Positions 22,826-33,772 of a stretch of 64,000 bases of DNA are shown in pieces. The notes below the pieces were generated by a model. That model worked only from the letters and a program-made list of their open reading frames with translations. It was not told the DNA's origin and made no database searches. Made by a program: the position numbers and the translations under genes. Each line of letters opens with the position of its first letter. Within the stretch, counting starts at the first letter, position 1. The DNA is from Tetrapisispora phaffii CBS 4417 (taxonomy: Eukaryota > Ascomycota > Saccharomycetes > Saccharomycetales > Saccharomycetaceae), in assembly GCF_000236905.1 (NCBI RefSeq), contig NC_016530.1:472386-536385 (forward strand). Reading direction: 5' to 3'.

Positions 22826-23806
22826 ATGGAAGATATTCAAGAAGTTCAAGAGGTACAGGAATCTATTCCTGCCGAGGAAGTACAAGAAAACACCGATACA
22901 AAGATTGTAATTGACCCTGATACTACCATATTTGTGGGTAATTTAGCTTCGTCTTGCACTGAAGAAGATTTATATTCTTTGTTTAGTAGTGAAGCTGGAG
23001 GTGTTAAAGTTGATATTCCTCCTGCAAGACAGAATGAAAATATTTCAAGTAATGGCTATTCACGTAAGTTTCATAATAAATTTGCTTTTGTCACCTTCCC
23101 AGAAAAGATTGATATGGATAAAATCCTTGAAAAGTACGATCAACAAGTGATCAAGGACAAAGCAATTTTTATTAGAAAAGGGTTGAGTCCAGAAGAAAGA
23201 GATGCGGCCAAGGGAGAAAGAATGGCCAATAGAAGAGGCAGAGGTGGTTCCAGAGGCAGCTTCAGAGGTAGTTTCAGAGGTGATAAAGGAAACTTTAGGG
23301 GCGGGAGTTACAACAGTCGTGGTGGTTCCTACAGAGGATCTACTTCCCGTGGTTCATTTAGAGGCGGAAGAGGAGGTTCCACATCTGTTCCACCTAGAAA
23401 AGAGAAAACTCCGTTAAATGAAATGGAAAGATCGACTGATACCCTTTATGTTAACAATATACCATACTATGCTAACAAACACGAATTGGCCCATTTCTTT
23501 GGTATTAATGAAGAAGATGTTGTGTTACCAATGAGAAGAATGAGAGATCAAAGAACTAAAAGAGTTTTCTTTTCCAAAAGAATGAACAGGGGTATCGCCT
23601 TTGTCACATTCACCGATCCAAACGTTGACATTATTAAAAAATCTGAAGAATTCCAAGGCAAGGTCTTCCAAGATAGAGCAATTGTAGTGGATGTCGCTGC
23701 GTTAAAGCCAGTATTTCCTGGGGATAATGCTAACGAAGAGATAACTGATGGTTTAGAGGAAGAACAAAAGCCTGATACTGCAGCTGCAATTAACCAAGAT
23801 GAATGA
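22826..23806 (+). CDS. SBP1: Sbp1/Rnp1-type RNA-binding protein (RRM-RGG-RRM)
   Basis: A 326-residue protein. RRM1 lies at about residues 33-118, with RNP2 TIFVGNL and RNP1 NKFAFVTF. A long RGG box follows at about 130-190 (RGRGGSRGSFRGSFRG and similar). RRM2 is at about 205-295, with TLYVNNI and RGIAFVTF, and the C terminus is acidic. S. cerevisiae Sbp1 (294 residues) has this RRM-RGG-RRM order, binds eIF4G through RGG to repress translation and promotes decapping in P-bodies. The RGG box argues for SBP1 over its shorter paralogue RNP1. Follows RPL8, as in both sister regions. Confidence 0.92.
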   Translation: MEDIQEVQEVQESIPAEEVQENTDTKIVIDPDTTIFVGNLASSCTEEDLYSLFSSEAGGVKVDIPPARQNENISSNGYSRKFHNKFAFVTFPEKIDMDKILEKYDQQVIKDKAIFIRKGLSPEERDAAKGERMANRRGRGGSRGSFRGSFRGDKGNFRGGSYNSRGGSYRGSTSRGSFRGGRGGSTSVPPRKEKTPLNEMERSTDTLYVNNIPYYANKHELAHFFGINEEDVVLPMRRMRDQRTKRVFFSKRMNRGIAFVTFTDPNVDIIKKSEEFQGKVFQDRAIVVDVAALKPVFPGDNANEEITDGLEEEQKPDTAAAINQDE

Positions 23807-24881
23807 TCGCCAAATTGTAATCAATATTTTTTTTCTACGGAATTAGCTCGTCTTTAAATATATTTATAACTGCATTAATACGATTTCGGTCTTAATTGTA
23901 TATACCTAATCAATACTATCTTAATGTATTTAAAGATATTTATTAAATTTGCGTGCCTTAATTAAAGTTAGTGTACTTTTTATATAGTGAATTATGACGT
24001 GTTAGATATCTTCTCAAGAAACAGCACTTACATTATAAACAAAGGGAATTTACATATTGGCAGTAAATGGGAACTTACAAAATCAAATAATAGTCGTTAA
24101 AATAATTCTGAAGAACAATGATAGTCATCGACAGACGCACTTAACTTATTCACCTGTAATTTAATTGGTTCCACGTCCGGTTATGAATTTACCAAGTATA
24201 TACTTTATGAATATTCTATACAGATTCTGGATAAGGTAAATCCAAGACCAAAGTTCATAAATATCCTTTTCATCAGTATGTAAAACTAGCACTTCGTCAT
24301 CAAAAGCAAATAATGCATCATATCAAGTTAGTCAGACCACCGAAGTAGCATTTTTTATAATTAAATAATCACTTTATATATAAATACTTCCATAAACTGT
24401 CGTTCTTTCTTAAACTGTTACTTTCAATAGTAACTTTTTGGGTGCAAAGTAATTTTGAAGTGAAGCTCATCGCCTGAAAAAAACTTTGCAAAGTAACTTT
24501 ACAGCTCAGTCTAGAATGTAGCCAAAGTAGATCTGGATATCGTTAAAAGGTTTCTTGGCAGTGAAAACACACAAACTTGCAAACTCATATATATATGTAG
24601 ACGTGTATGTGTATATGTTTGTATATAATGATACTGAAAATGCTAACTCCACTATTTCATATACTCTGAGATTCGTTAAATTTACCGATACTAGGTGATC
24701 AGATAAATTAAATATCAATTTAAGTTAAGAGTTGGCTTAATCATCCATTCATTTTGTTTCCAAGACCATCTATTTATCTATTTACTTATAATATTTCAAG
24801 ATTGTGTAATTTTGTTTTATTTTGATTTGAGTGGTGTGAAGTTATAATATTTTAATTGGGATAAGAGGTATAAAGAGAGCA
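23807..24881. other. 1.07-kb intergenic region SBP1/ABC transporter
   Basis: AT-rich. Holds an Aft-type box (24439-24446) and a short direct repeat TGCAAAGTAA (24443-24452 and about 24486-24495). No gene recognised. A minus-strand 70-codon frame at 24506-24718 has no support. Confidence 0.55.
24439..24446 (-). promoter_or_regulatory. Aft-type box (TGCACCCA) upstream of the ABC transporter
   Basis: The minus strand reads TGCACCCA, a match to YRCACCCR, known as the Aft1/Aft2 iron-regulon site. It lies 436 bp before the ABC transporter ATG. In 64 kb some matches are expected by chance, so function is uncertain. Confidence 0.35.
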
Positions 24882-27800
24882 ATGAGTACATGCCAAATTT
24901 GGGATTTCGATGACTTGACTTCTTGCAGCAGAATTAAATATCTTAATGAAGATATTCCACTGTACTTACTACTAGGATTGCTAGCATATGTTTGTTATAA
25001 CATTTATTCCACCAGGAATGGGGCCAGTTCAATAAAACTCCCCATGATACCTGAAGATAAAGAATTTACCTTAAATGAGAACGGGAGACACCACACTGCT
25101 GGATTGGAAATTCATCATCCTGTTCAGTATTTTGAGGATTTTGCCGATAATATTAGCGATAAGGAGGAATACACAATTACAAGTACTAATGGTTTACAAG
25201 TTAGCAATAAGGACGGACATCATAAAATACAACCTAGCATTCATATGCATAATCAAATAAAAGCTGATCATTATGATTTAGATACAAGACTACCTAGTTG
25301 GACAGGTATTAGAAGTTTTGAACCGTTAATAATAGTACGTCAGCGTAAGCGTCTCGATGTTATTAATATAATAATAGAATTCAGTTTTGTTTTCAGTCAA
25401 GTAGTTTATCATTGCTATTGGCTTGATAACATTTCATCTTTCAAAGATGATAGCAAAACGGAGTTGACATTTTTCAGCATGTTTATAAAGTTACTCCTTT
25501 GGATTTTCCTTGCAATAACGGTATTTTTCCGTCTGATTAATACCAACCAAGCATTTTCTTTTATATCATCAAGGCTAGGGAATCTTTGGAATGTTTCATT
25601 TACTTCTTATTTCATAGTATTTATGTCACACATTTTACCATACAGGTCGACGTTAATTAATAGTGAAATATCTAAGTTGGATACCAAATACTATTCACAT
25701 CAATTCTATGTTAATCTTATTTTATTCTTTCAATTGTTTACATCACCTGTGAAAAATCAATTTCCTATTTTATATAGGAATTTACCTGATTCGATATCAA
25801 GTCCAGAACCAATCTCTTCTTTAATTAGTCTGATTTCATTTACATGGTTATCTCCACTTATCCTGATGTCTATCAGGAGTACTCTAGATTCAAATGAGGT
25901 TTGGGATTTAATTAAAGATGATTATTCATTGAATGTTATTAAACATTTTCAAAGATTCAAAATTAATCATTTCAAAGATAAGTCTTTTAGTTTTCAATTT
26001 TTAACATTCTTTTGGAAATTAATTAGTATACAAATAATATGGGCTGTGTTCTCTTCAATATTTTCATTTATTCCAACAATACTATTAAAAAAAATACTAG
26101 AGTTTGTTGAAAATCCTGAACCTGAACGTTATCAAATTGCGTGGTTATATGTTTCTAGTATGTTATTATCGAAGGTAATAGTGGCAATTTGCCAAGGTCA
26201 AATTGCCTTTGTAGGTCGAAGAATATCTATCAGAATGAGAAGTATAATCATATCAGCGATTTATGAAAAAGGTCTGAAAAAATCCATATTGGACAATCTT
26301 AGTAACGATGAAAGTGAATGCTTTCGGTTTGTTGATGAACCTAACACTGCAGAAAAATTTAGTGACGGTGGAATTATTAATTTAATGGCCACAGACGCCA
26401 TCAAAGTGGGTGAATTATGTAATTATTTGCATTCTTCAATAGAAGCACTTATAATGGCAGTAGTTGCAGTAATTCTATTGTATAGAATATTGGGTACAGC
26501 AGCCTTCATTGGAACAGCCGTTATTATTTTTTTTATACCTTTTAATGTATTCCTAACTAAGCTAATAGCACGCTTTCAGAGAGAAACTTTAACTTTTACT
26601 GATCAACGTATTCAAAATTTAAATGAGACATTTCAATCAATTCGCATAATTAAATCATTTGGTTGGGAGAATAATATCATTCAAAAAATTTTAGGTTTGC
26701 GAAACAAAGAAATATCAGTATTGAAAAGGAATTCTATAACTTGGTCAATAAATGCGTTGGTATGGTATTTAAGTCCTACCATTATCACTACATTATCGTT
26801 TTCATATTACATATTAGTTGATAAACAAGATTTGACAACACCGGTGGCCTTTACTGCTTTAGCGCTATTTAATTTGTTGAAGGCCCCGTTAGATCAGTTA
26901 TCTAATACCATAAATTTCCTTACTCAATCAAAAGTTTCATTAGACAGAATAGAAAAGTTTTTATCTGTGAAAGAAACTACTAAATTCGAAAATCTAAGTG
27001 TAGATTCTTCCCAAAATAGACTTGCATTCAGTGGTGCAACATTGGGTTGGTGTGGTAATAAAAAAAGTTTCCAATTGCGTAATATTAATGCTGAATTCGA
27101 AATGGGAAAATTAAATTTGGTAATAGGTCCAACAGGTTCTGGTAAGACATCTTTATTAATGGCATTATTGGGCGAATTACATCTATTTTCAGGGAAAGTG
27201 TTTGTTCCAAACCTAGAGTCGAAGTTCAATTTAATTCCTGAATCAGACAATCTTTTAAATTCAATTGCATATTGCTCTCAGTTGCCTTGGATATTCAATG
27301 ACACTATTAGAAATAATATTATATTTGATATGGGTTATGACAAAGATCGTTATGAAAATGTAGTTATTGCTTGTGGTTTAGAAAGAGATTTCCAGATATT
27401 AAATTTAGGAGATAAAACTATTGTTGGGGACAAAGGTTCATGTTTATCTGGTGGCCAGAAGCAAAGAATATCTTTGGCAAGAGCGTTATATTCTAAATCA
27501 AGGCATTTGATTCTTGATGACTGTTTAAGTGCAGTAGATTCGCATAGTGCAAAATGGATATATAACGTATGCATAACAGGGCCATTAATGCAAGGAAGAA
27601 CGTGCATTCTTGTATCACATAACGTTTCCCTAACTATAAAGAAGGCTTCGAAGGTTTTTATGATTGAAAATGGATACATAGTAGCGAGTGGAAGACCTAT
27701 TGACTTGATTAAACAAGGATATTTTCCTGATATTACTAATTTTGATACGATAGCTACCGATGTTGAAGATCTAAACACAATATTTAGAAGTAATAAATTA

Positions 27801-29831
27801 GAGGATAGTTCTGACCTCAAAAGTAGGATCTCAGGAGACAATTTTGGAGAGACTAGCTCTGATAACTTGGATACAAAAGTCGCCGATGATATATTTGCAC
27901 GGGAATTATGTGAGGATAATTCAAAGAAGACTTCCATTAATATTGAATTCATTGAAGATATTGAAGAGGGTTTAGAAAATAATGTTTCAGGTGCAGTTAA
28001 TTCAGAGGTTTATAAATGGTACTTCGACTTATATGGAGGTCACAAAATGATAATATTTATATGTGGTTTGTTATTATTAGCGCATGCTATATATGTAAGC
28101 CAATCCTGGTGGCTTCGGTATTGGTCGAACGATAACAGTTTAGATGTTAATGGAGGAACAATAGGGAATGAAAGTTCGTTATATTACTTACGTATTTACT
28201 TCCTCATTGGTGTTACTCATTCGATCATTTCATCAACGAGAGGTATATTTTCGTTTTTTGCTGGTGTGAATACAGCAAATTTGATATTTAAGAAATTACT
28301 TTACCGTGTTGTTAATAGTAAATTAACTTTTTTTGATAATACACCAATTGGAAGAATAATGAACAGATTCTCTAAAGATATTCAAGTGCTAGATTCTGAA
28401 TTAGCTCCTTTTCTTGATGGTGTTTTTTCTTGCTTTATTCAAGCAGTGACTGCTCTGATGCTTATCGTATTCATTACTCCAAAATTTTTAATCATCGCCA
28501 TTTTTATTATATGCTCTTCTATTACGATAGGATACCTCTATTTATGCTGTTCAAGAGAACTAAAACGGTTTGAGTCGAGTAGCAAATCTCCTGTGTATCA
28601 GCATTTCACTGAAACTTTGAGTGGGCTTGTAACTATCCGTGCTTTTGGGAACGAAATAAAATTCTTAAAAGAAAATCTAGATTTCATTGATGAGAATAAT
28701 AAATTCTTTTTTTATATGTGGTCAGTTAATAGTTGGTTGTCTTTTAGGATTGATTTATTGGGTGCAATTACGGTATTTGGTTCTGGTGCTTTTATATTGT
28801 TAAATGCTGACAAAATTGATGCTGGTTTAGCCGGTATTTCATTAACTTATGCAGTCACTTTTACTGAATTTTGTCTTTGGATGGTAAAATTTTATTCAAC
28901 AGTTGAAATGAGTATGAATTCTGTTGAACGATTAAAAGAATATATGGAAATTGAGGAAGAAGCATTAGCAGATCCGGGTGCCATTACTCCTAGCGAAAAT
29001 TGGCCAGTACAGGGTGCCATTACTTTTGCCAACTATTCGTTAAGGTATGCCCCTAAATTGCCTGATGTTTTAAAACAGTTAAATTTAAAAATTGATGGAG
29101 GATCTAAGATAGGGGTGGTAGGGAGAACCGGTGCAGGGAAATCAACTATTATTTCAGCTTTATTCAGATTTTTAGATTGTTCATCTGGTAAGATTTTAAT
29201 CGATGATCTTGATATAAGTGAAATAAACTTGAGAAGACTTCGTTCATGTTTGACAATTATTCCTCAAGATCCTTCACTTTTTGTTGGCACTATCAGATCC
29301 AACTTAGATCCGAATGAAGAATATGAGAATAAAGATATTTACGACGCATTAGTCAAAGTTCACCTACTAACAGAAGACTATCTTGCTAATTTGAATTATG
29401 ACGCCAATGCAGACGTTGCTTATGATGAGAATATTTTTCTAAATTTAGATAGTCCTATATCTGAAGGTGGTATAAATTTATCGCAAGGGCAACGACAACT
29501 GATCTGCTTAGCAAGATCCATACTTCATTGCTCAAAAATTGTATTATTGGATGAGGCAACTGCATCCATTGATTACAAGTCTGATTTCAAAGTTCAAGAG
29601 ACCATAAGAAATGAATTTTCTCAAAAAACAATTCTGACTATTGCTCATAGAATAAAATCTGTTATAGATTATGATAAGATATTGGTTTTAGATGCAGGCC
29701 AGGCACTCGAATTTGACCATCCGTATGTATTACTCCAGAATAAGTCTAGTATTTTCTATAGTATGTGCATGCAATCCGGTGAATTAGATATCCTTTTAAA
29801 GTTAGCAAGAGAAGCTTATGAAAAATCCTAA
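24882..29831 (+). CDS. Vacuolar full-length ABC transporter, Ybt1/Vmr1 family (ABCC)
   Basis: A 1649-residue ABC transporter (Ybt1 is 1661, Vmr1 is 1592). Layout TMD0-TMD1-NBD1-TMD2-NBD2. NBD1: Walker A GPTGSGKTS near residue 749, signature LSGGQKQR near 855, then LILDDCLSAVD. NBD2: Walker A GRTGAGKST near 1413, signature LSQGQRQL near 1532, then IVLLDEATASID. The C terminus YSMCMQSGELDILLKLA is characteristic of this subfamily. Known roles are vacuolar import of bile acids and phosphatidylcholine (Ybt1) or multidrug and cadmium tolerance (Vmr1), but the sequence does not tell which. The place is syntenic to both YLL048C and YHL035C, so this is the homologue of that duplicated pair. Complete, with no broken motif. 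Confidence 0.94.
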   Translation: MSTCQIWDFDDLTSCSRIKYLNEDIPLYLLLGLLAYVCYNIYSTRNGASSIKLPMIPEDKEFTLNENGRHHTAGLEIHHPVQYFEDFADNISDKEEYTITSTNGLQVSNKDGHHKIQPSIHMHNQIKADHYDLDTRLPSWTGIRSFEPLIIVRQRKRLDVINIIIEFSFVFSQVVYHCYWLDNISSFKDDSKTELTFFSMFIKLLLWIFLAITVFFRLINTNQAFSFISSRLGNLWNVSFTSYFIVFMSHILPYRSTLINSEISKLDTKYYSHQFYVNLILFFQLFTSPVKNQFPILYRNLPDSISSPEPISSLISLISFTWLSPLILMSIRSTLDSNEVWDLIKDDYSLNVIKHFQRFKINHFKDKSFSFQFLTFFWKLISIQIIWAVFSSIFSFIPTILLKKILEFVENPEPERYQIAWLYVSSMLLSKVIVAICQGQIAFVGRRISIRMRSIIISAIYEKGLKKSILDNLSNDESECFRFVDEPNTAEKFSDGGIINLMATDAIKVGELCNYLHSSIEALIMAVVAVILLYRILGTAAFIGTAVIIFFIPFNVFLTKLIARFQRETLTFTDQRIQNLNETFQSIRIIKSFGWENNIIQKILGLRNKEISVLKRNSITWSINALVWYLSPTIITTLSFSYYILVDKQDLTTPVAFTALALFNLLKAPLDQLSNTINFLTQSKVSLDRIEKFLSVKETTKFENLSVDSSQNRLAFSGATLGWCGNKKSFQLRNINAEFEMGKLNLVIGPTGSGKTSLLMALLGELHLFSGKVFVPNLESKFNLIPESDNLLNSIAYCSQLPWIFNDTIRNNIIFDMGYDKDRYENVVIACGLERDFQILNLGDKTIVGDKGSCLSGGQKQRISLARALYSKSRHLILDDCLSAVDSHSAKWIYNVCITGPLMQGRTCILVSHNVSLTIKKASKVFMIENGYIVASGRPIDLIKQGYFPDITNFDTIATDVEDLNTIFRSNKLEDSSDLKSRISGDNFGETSSDNLDTKVADDIFARELCEDNSKKTSINIEFIEDIEEGLENNVSGAVNSEVYKWYFDLYGGHKMIIFICGLLLLAHAIYVSQSWWLRYWSNDNSLDVNGGTIGNESSLYYLRIYFLIGVTHSIISSTRGIFSFFAGVNTANLIFKKLLYRVVNSKLTFFDNTPIGRIMNRFSKDIQVLDSELAPFLDGVFSCFIQAVTALMLIVFITPKFLIIAIFIICSSITIGYLYLCCSRELKRFESSSKSPVYQHFTETLSGLVTIRAFGNEIKFLKENLDFIDENNKFFFYMWSVNSWLSFRIDLLGAITVFGSGAFILLNADKIDAGLAGISLTYAVTFTEFCLWMVKFYSTVEMSMNSVERLKEYMEIEEEALADPGAITPSENWPVQGAITFANYSLRYAPKLPDVLKQLNLKIDGGSKIGVVGRTGAGKSTIISALFRFLDCSSGKILIDDLDISEINLRRLRSCLTIIPQDPSLFVGTIRSNLDPNEEYENKDIYDALVKVHLLTEDYLANLNYDANADVAYDENIFLNLDSPISEGGINLSQGQRQLICLARSILHCSKIVLLDEATASIDYKSDFKVQETIRNEFSQKTILTIAHRIKSVIDYDKILVLDAGQALEFDHPYVLLQNKSSIFYSMCMQSGELDILLKLAREAYEKS

Positions 29832-30145
29832 CAATTATAATATAGGAGGATATAAGAAAAACACAAATATTTAGCATATAAAAATTGATAGACATATAGT
29901 GATATAGTAACCACAATACTTGTCGTTTTATTCGATATTATGTATATTATATATTACAGCAAAAGTATTGCTGCAGTAATCATTAGAAACACCATCCGAA
30001 CGTGAATAATGTGTTTATAAAAAAATGAGTTTGGTAAATTTTTAAAGACATCGAAGAATATGACATATTATAACACGCAAAGCTAATAGATTACAGATAC
30101 ATATAAACACATGAGTATAATTATATTTGCTTATTGACGTTATCG
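29832..30145. other. Intergenic spacer ABC transporter/CBP2
   Basis: AT-rich 314-bp spacer. No gene, RNA or notable repeat seen. Confidence 0.6.
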
Positions 30146-32107
30146 ATGGGAGGAAATTCATATATTAAATGGTTAACACTTTTTAAATCATGCACAATTC
30201 GTGAATCAACAAATAAGAACCTAACATTTTATCGAAATTTTCCAATCATCACGAATGCAGCTAAGAATGCTTTAAAAACTGTAAATAAATCTACTCCAGA
30301 TTCAAAAGTGATTAATATTATATTACCTAGTGATCTTCAATCGATTAAAGCAAATGAACTGTCAGAAATTTTATTATATGATTCATTACTGGATGAGAAA
30401 TTAGTTATAGAATTTGCTGTGAATCCAAAATATTTTAAAATAAAAAGGAAAGATAGAAAATTTATGTGGAGCTCAAAAGAAGTTCTATTTCAGCATCCTA
30501 TAAGACCGAGATATAAATTGCTGTCTGAATCTGATAATATAAAGTTATTTTTTAATAATACTATTACATTGAAATCCAAATTTGGAAATCTAACAATTCA
30601 AAATATTTCATGGCCTTCTCTTATGGTTAGTAAAGATTGTAGAGGTGTTGCTGTGAATAAATCACTTTATGAAAAGTTGAAAAGTACAATTGATTTTCAA
30701 AAGATAATAGCTCCTTTCAACGATTCAGAATTGCCAATTTTTCTGGCATCATCTTTACCAAATAATTGCGATGCTATAGGATTATTTCCTCAGTATGTAG
30801 AAGAGCATAAAAAATATTTTAAGGATTATGATATTTTTGGAGCGTTATTGAAATCTGGATTTTGTTCAGAAACAGAATATAAAAATGGCCAGAGGATACT
30901 GAATAAACTATCAGATAAGGAGAATATTGAAATTGACTCACTTGTACCGCATAATATTACGGAATCCATAACCATCAATGATATAATTCAATATCCTAGG
31001 AAGTCAGCACAATTGAAGAAGCTATTCAGATCAAAGTTTCCAATAACTTCACATGATGCTCTCCGATCAATGTTGCTATCAAACAAAAGCAACATATCTG
31101 ACTATGAAGTTGAGGTTTATAAGCAAGTTATCTTATTTAATATATTCATAGAAAGCATGAAACTGAAATCACACTCTTTTAAAGTGAATACTTTTTTGCA
31201 AGAATTGAATAATTGTCATCATTGTATAAAGAGCTGGGATTACTATATTTTAGAGAACTATTTTCAACTTAAACACACGCCCAAACCAAATACAATAAAA
31301 GAATCAATAGTCGTTAAGAAAAAATTTGATGCGTTTTTAGAGAAGTTATACAATTATAACATTATGATGGTTTGTGAACAAAAGGCAAAGAAAAATCAAT
31401 TTCATGAAATCAAGACATCTTACTATGGCAATTCAAAGAAAAATAATATGAATCATTTGCCCAGGTCTATAACCATTTTATCAATTATGGAGGATATCCT
31501 CAAGAGTTTAAAATATTTTGGAATGTTTTCACCAAATTTGCATCGCTATATAAATAATAATGCGATACTAAATGAGAACTTACCAAAAAAACTAGATTTA
31601 GGCTTAATTGAAAAAACTCTAGATAATAAAAAAGATATACAGATAAGTTCAAATTTAAAATCAGGAGAGCTTATAAATTCATTGATTTCAGGTGTACTTG
31701 AACTGGAAGCCTTTATATTCCAGAGCAACACCAATAAAGAGGTTAATTATAAAGAAAAATTGAACTCTGATAGTTGGTACCTTGTTTTGGAGGTCAGAGA
31801 TTCAATAGGGTCCGAAGCACTCGATCTCTTAAAGTACAGCACAACCATTTCAATGCAAATCAAAAGTCCTGAAAATAACTTCCCACCTTTAGGAAGTTCT
31901 ATTTGTGTTAATAGAATATTCATTGACAGTCAAAATAAACTTTACCTGTATCAAAAAAAACCCAGTAGAGAATACAGATACAATCAAGTTACAATCAAGC
32001 GCAATGTAATAAATTATTCAACACTAGGCAAGACATGTATATGTGTCTATATATGTCTACCCAATTCAGCTTTTATTGGAGAATATCAACGCTTCACATG
32101 TAAATAA
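30146..32107 (+). CDS. CBP2: Cbp2-like mitochondrial group I intron splicing factor
   Basis: A 653-residue, basic, largely hydrophilic protein with no membrane segments. S. cerevisiae Cbp2 is 630. The N terminus (IKWLTLFKSCTIRE) resembles the start of Cbp2 as recalled, and the gene follows the YBT1/VMR1 homologue on the same strand, where YHL038C (CBP2) is expected. Cbp2 is known to help fold and splice the bI5 intron of cytochrome b in mitochondria. The identification rests on synteny, length and limited N-terminal likeness, so it is good but not certain. The open frame begins at a TTG (30134); the first ATG at 30146 is used. There is no known domain motif that could be checked by eye. Confidence 0.72.
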   Translation: MGGNSYIKWLTLFKSCTIRESTNKNLTFYRNFPIITNAAKNALKTVNKSTPDSKVINIILPSDLQSIKANELSEILLYDSLLDEKLVIEFAVNPKYFKIKRKDRKFMWSSKEVLFQHPIRPRYKLLSESDNIKLFFNNTITLKSKFGNLTIQNISWPSLMVSKDCRGVAVNKSLYEKLKSTIDFQKIIAPFNDSELPIFLASSLPNNCDAIGLFPQYVEEHKKYFKDYDIFGALLKSGFCSETEYKNGQRILNKLSDKENIEIDSLVPHNITESITINDIIQYPRKSAQLKKLFRSKFPITSHDALRSMLLSNKSNISDYEVEVYKQVILFNIFIESMKLKSHSFKVNTFLQELNNCHHCIKSWDYYILENYFQLKHTPKPNTIKESIVVKKKFDAFLEKLYNYNIMMVCEQKAKKNQFHEIKTSYYGNSKKNNMNHLPRSITILSIMEDILKSLKYFGMFSPNLHRYINNNAILNENLPKKLDLGLIEKTLDNKKDIQISSNLKSGELINSLISGVLELEAFIFQSNTNKEVNYKEKLNSDSWYLVLEVRDSIGSEALDLLKYSTTISMQIKSPENNFPPLGSSICVNRIFIDSQNKLYLYQKKPSREYRYNQVTIKRNVINYSTLGKTCICVYICLPNSAFIGEYQRFTCK

Positions 32108-32735
32108 TTATATTATTTTTATCATTAACTTTCTTGAATATTATCATACATATATATTACCTAAATGCAATACAGACTAGTGTGCACTTTGCTTTATACT
32201 TCAATGACATGGGTTACAAGATAGAATTTCATGTTTATAAAGACAAGAAAACTTTAAAAGTCAATCATTGAAAACACATAACTTGAGTTATCATTAACCA
32301 AACAATGTAAGTATTTGATGATAGTTTACCGATAATCTTCCACTGCTCAATTCCGCTGCTCCTTTCCAATAAACACTAAGATATATAAAAAACTATTGTA
32401 GCTTATTTATGTTCCCAAATAGTTCGTATTACCTTAGGTGAGATACAACATTAAGATAATCTTTATTGTCATTTTTACCATTCTTACCTTCAATTGATTA
32501 TGTAACTAAATTAATCAAATCAAATAGATTATATAGCAATTTCACATTCTCGGTAATACTTAGACGCCTACAAAATGTGTAAGTAGGATATTCGAGTTAT
32601 CCGCATACGTAATTATTACTGCAGTTGTCGTGGTTATTGTTATATGTAGTCTATTAAAGTTCGGTACATCTCGGTATCATTCTTCGCATCGAAAAAACAA
32701 TTAATTGACTTTTACGACTTTAGTTTATATTCTCT

Positions 32736-32743
32736 TGGGTGCA
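32736..32743 (-). promoter_or_regulatory. Aft-type iron-regulon box upstream of the ARN gene
   Basis: The minus strand reads TGCACCCA, matching YRCACCCR. ARN genes of S. cerevisiae are known Aft1 targets, so the site makes sense, but it lies about 1030 bp from the ATG, further than usual. Confidence 0.5.
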
Positions 32744-33331
32744 ATTAAAAAAAATCTACAAGAAAAATAGTTCGCAAATGAGCTTTTCGAGGAAAAAAAG
32801 AGGTGCAATGAATAAAAACATTACCTATCTTCAATTGGATACAATTTTTATTGAACTTGTATCACCTGGTCTCTCAGTTCAGCTCGTCTCTAATAAAAGA
32901 TGCATGATGCAATTTTAGAGTATCTCAGATTGTTGGTGTTATCGATAATTAAATAACACCAGATTGCCTATGTGAAGTGTCTTCGACAGTTATTAACATT
33001 ATTGACAACCTAACTGTCTTATAAAACCTTTTGCCCAGAACGAACTTATGTTTTGTTAATATTGCATTGTAGGCACTGTTGGAGAGGGAGCAAGGAAAGG
33101 AACAAAAGAGGAATAAAACACAAGGTTTACAAAATTAAACACAACAGCTACAGCTTACTGTTCGTGTGGTCGATATTTTCTTGTATATTAGAAATACAGC
33201 TTGAAAAAGATATATTTTGGGTGTTTCTGAGTTAGAATAAGAGAGGTTTAGTGGTTTTTGCTAGATGTTCAAAAATTTTCTACAGTGTCTACCTAATTAG
33301 ATATCTAATGACATGTCTCAATTGACTTTTC

Positions 33332-33380
33332 ACAGTTGTTCCACAGTTGTTCCACAGTTGTTCCACAGTTGTTCCACAGT
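33332..33380. repeat. Tandem array of ACAGTTGTTCC (11 bp), 4.5 copies
   Basis: Four exact 11-bp units plus ACAGT, about 390 bp upstream of the ARN transporter ATG. Perfect copies imply a recent origin. Confidence 0.95.
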
Positions 33381-33772
33381 CTATTAGCTGGGTTTATTCT
33401 GGTTAGGTTATCGTATAAAAAAATATTGAGTGAGCGATGAGGTACTTTCAACAAATTTAAAAACATTGGAGACAATTGCTATCCGTTAATGGAGTTACAA
33501 TTGGATTGTTTCCCAAGCTACAATGAGAACCAATAAAATAATCGTGAATTATTCAAAATGAGGCTATAGTTTCTAAATAATTGATGCTACATTGTCACAT
33601 ATAAAGAGTTAGTGATTCTCATCGGTTTCTAAGTAAGTAACTTTCATTGCAATCCTTGTCTGAAGATTCGCTTATACTTGTTCAGTGTAGTGCAAAATAA
33701 TTTTAATAGCAACAAATTTAGTATCCAGAAAAAAAATTAGCATACAACAAACTTCATTACACTTCAAACCTC

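Larger units (their letters stand above)
32108..33772. other. 1.66-kb upstream region of the ARN transporter
   Basis: Contains an Aft-type box (32736-32743), a second CACCC core in reverse at about 33217-33223, and an 11-bp tandem array (33332-33380). No gene is supportable; the 60-codon frame at 33053 has no features. Confidence 0.55.
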
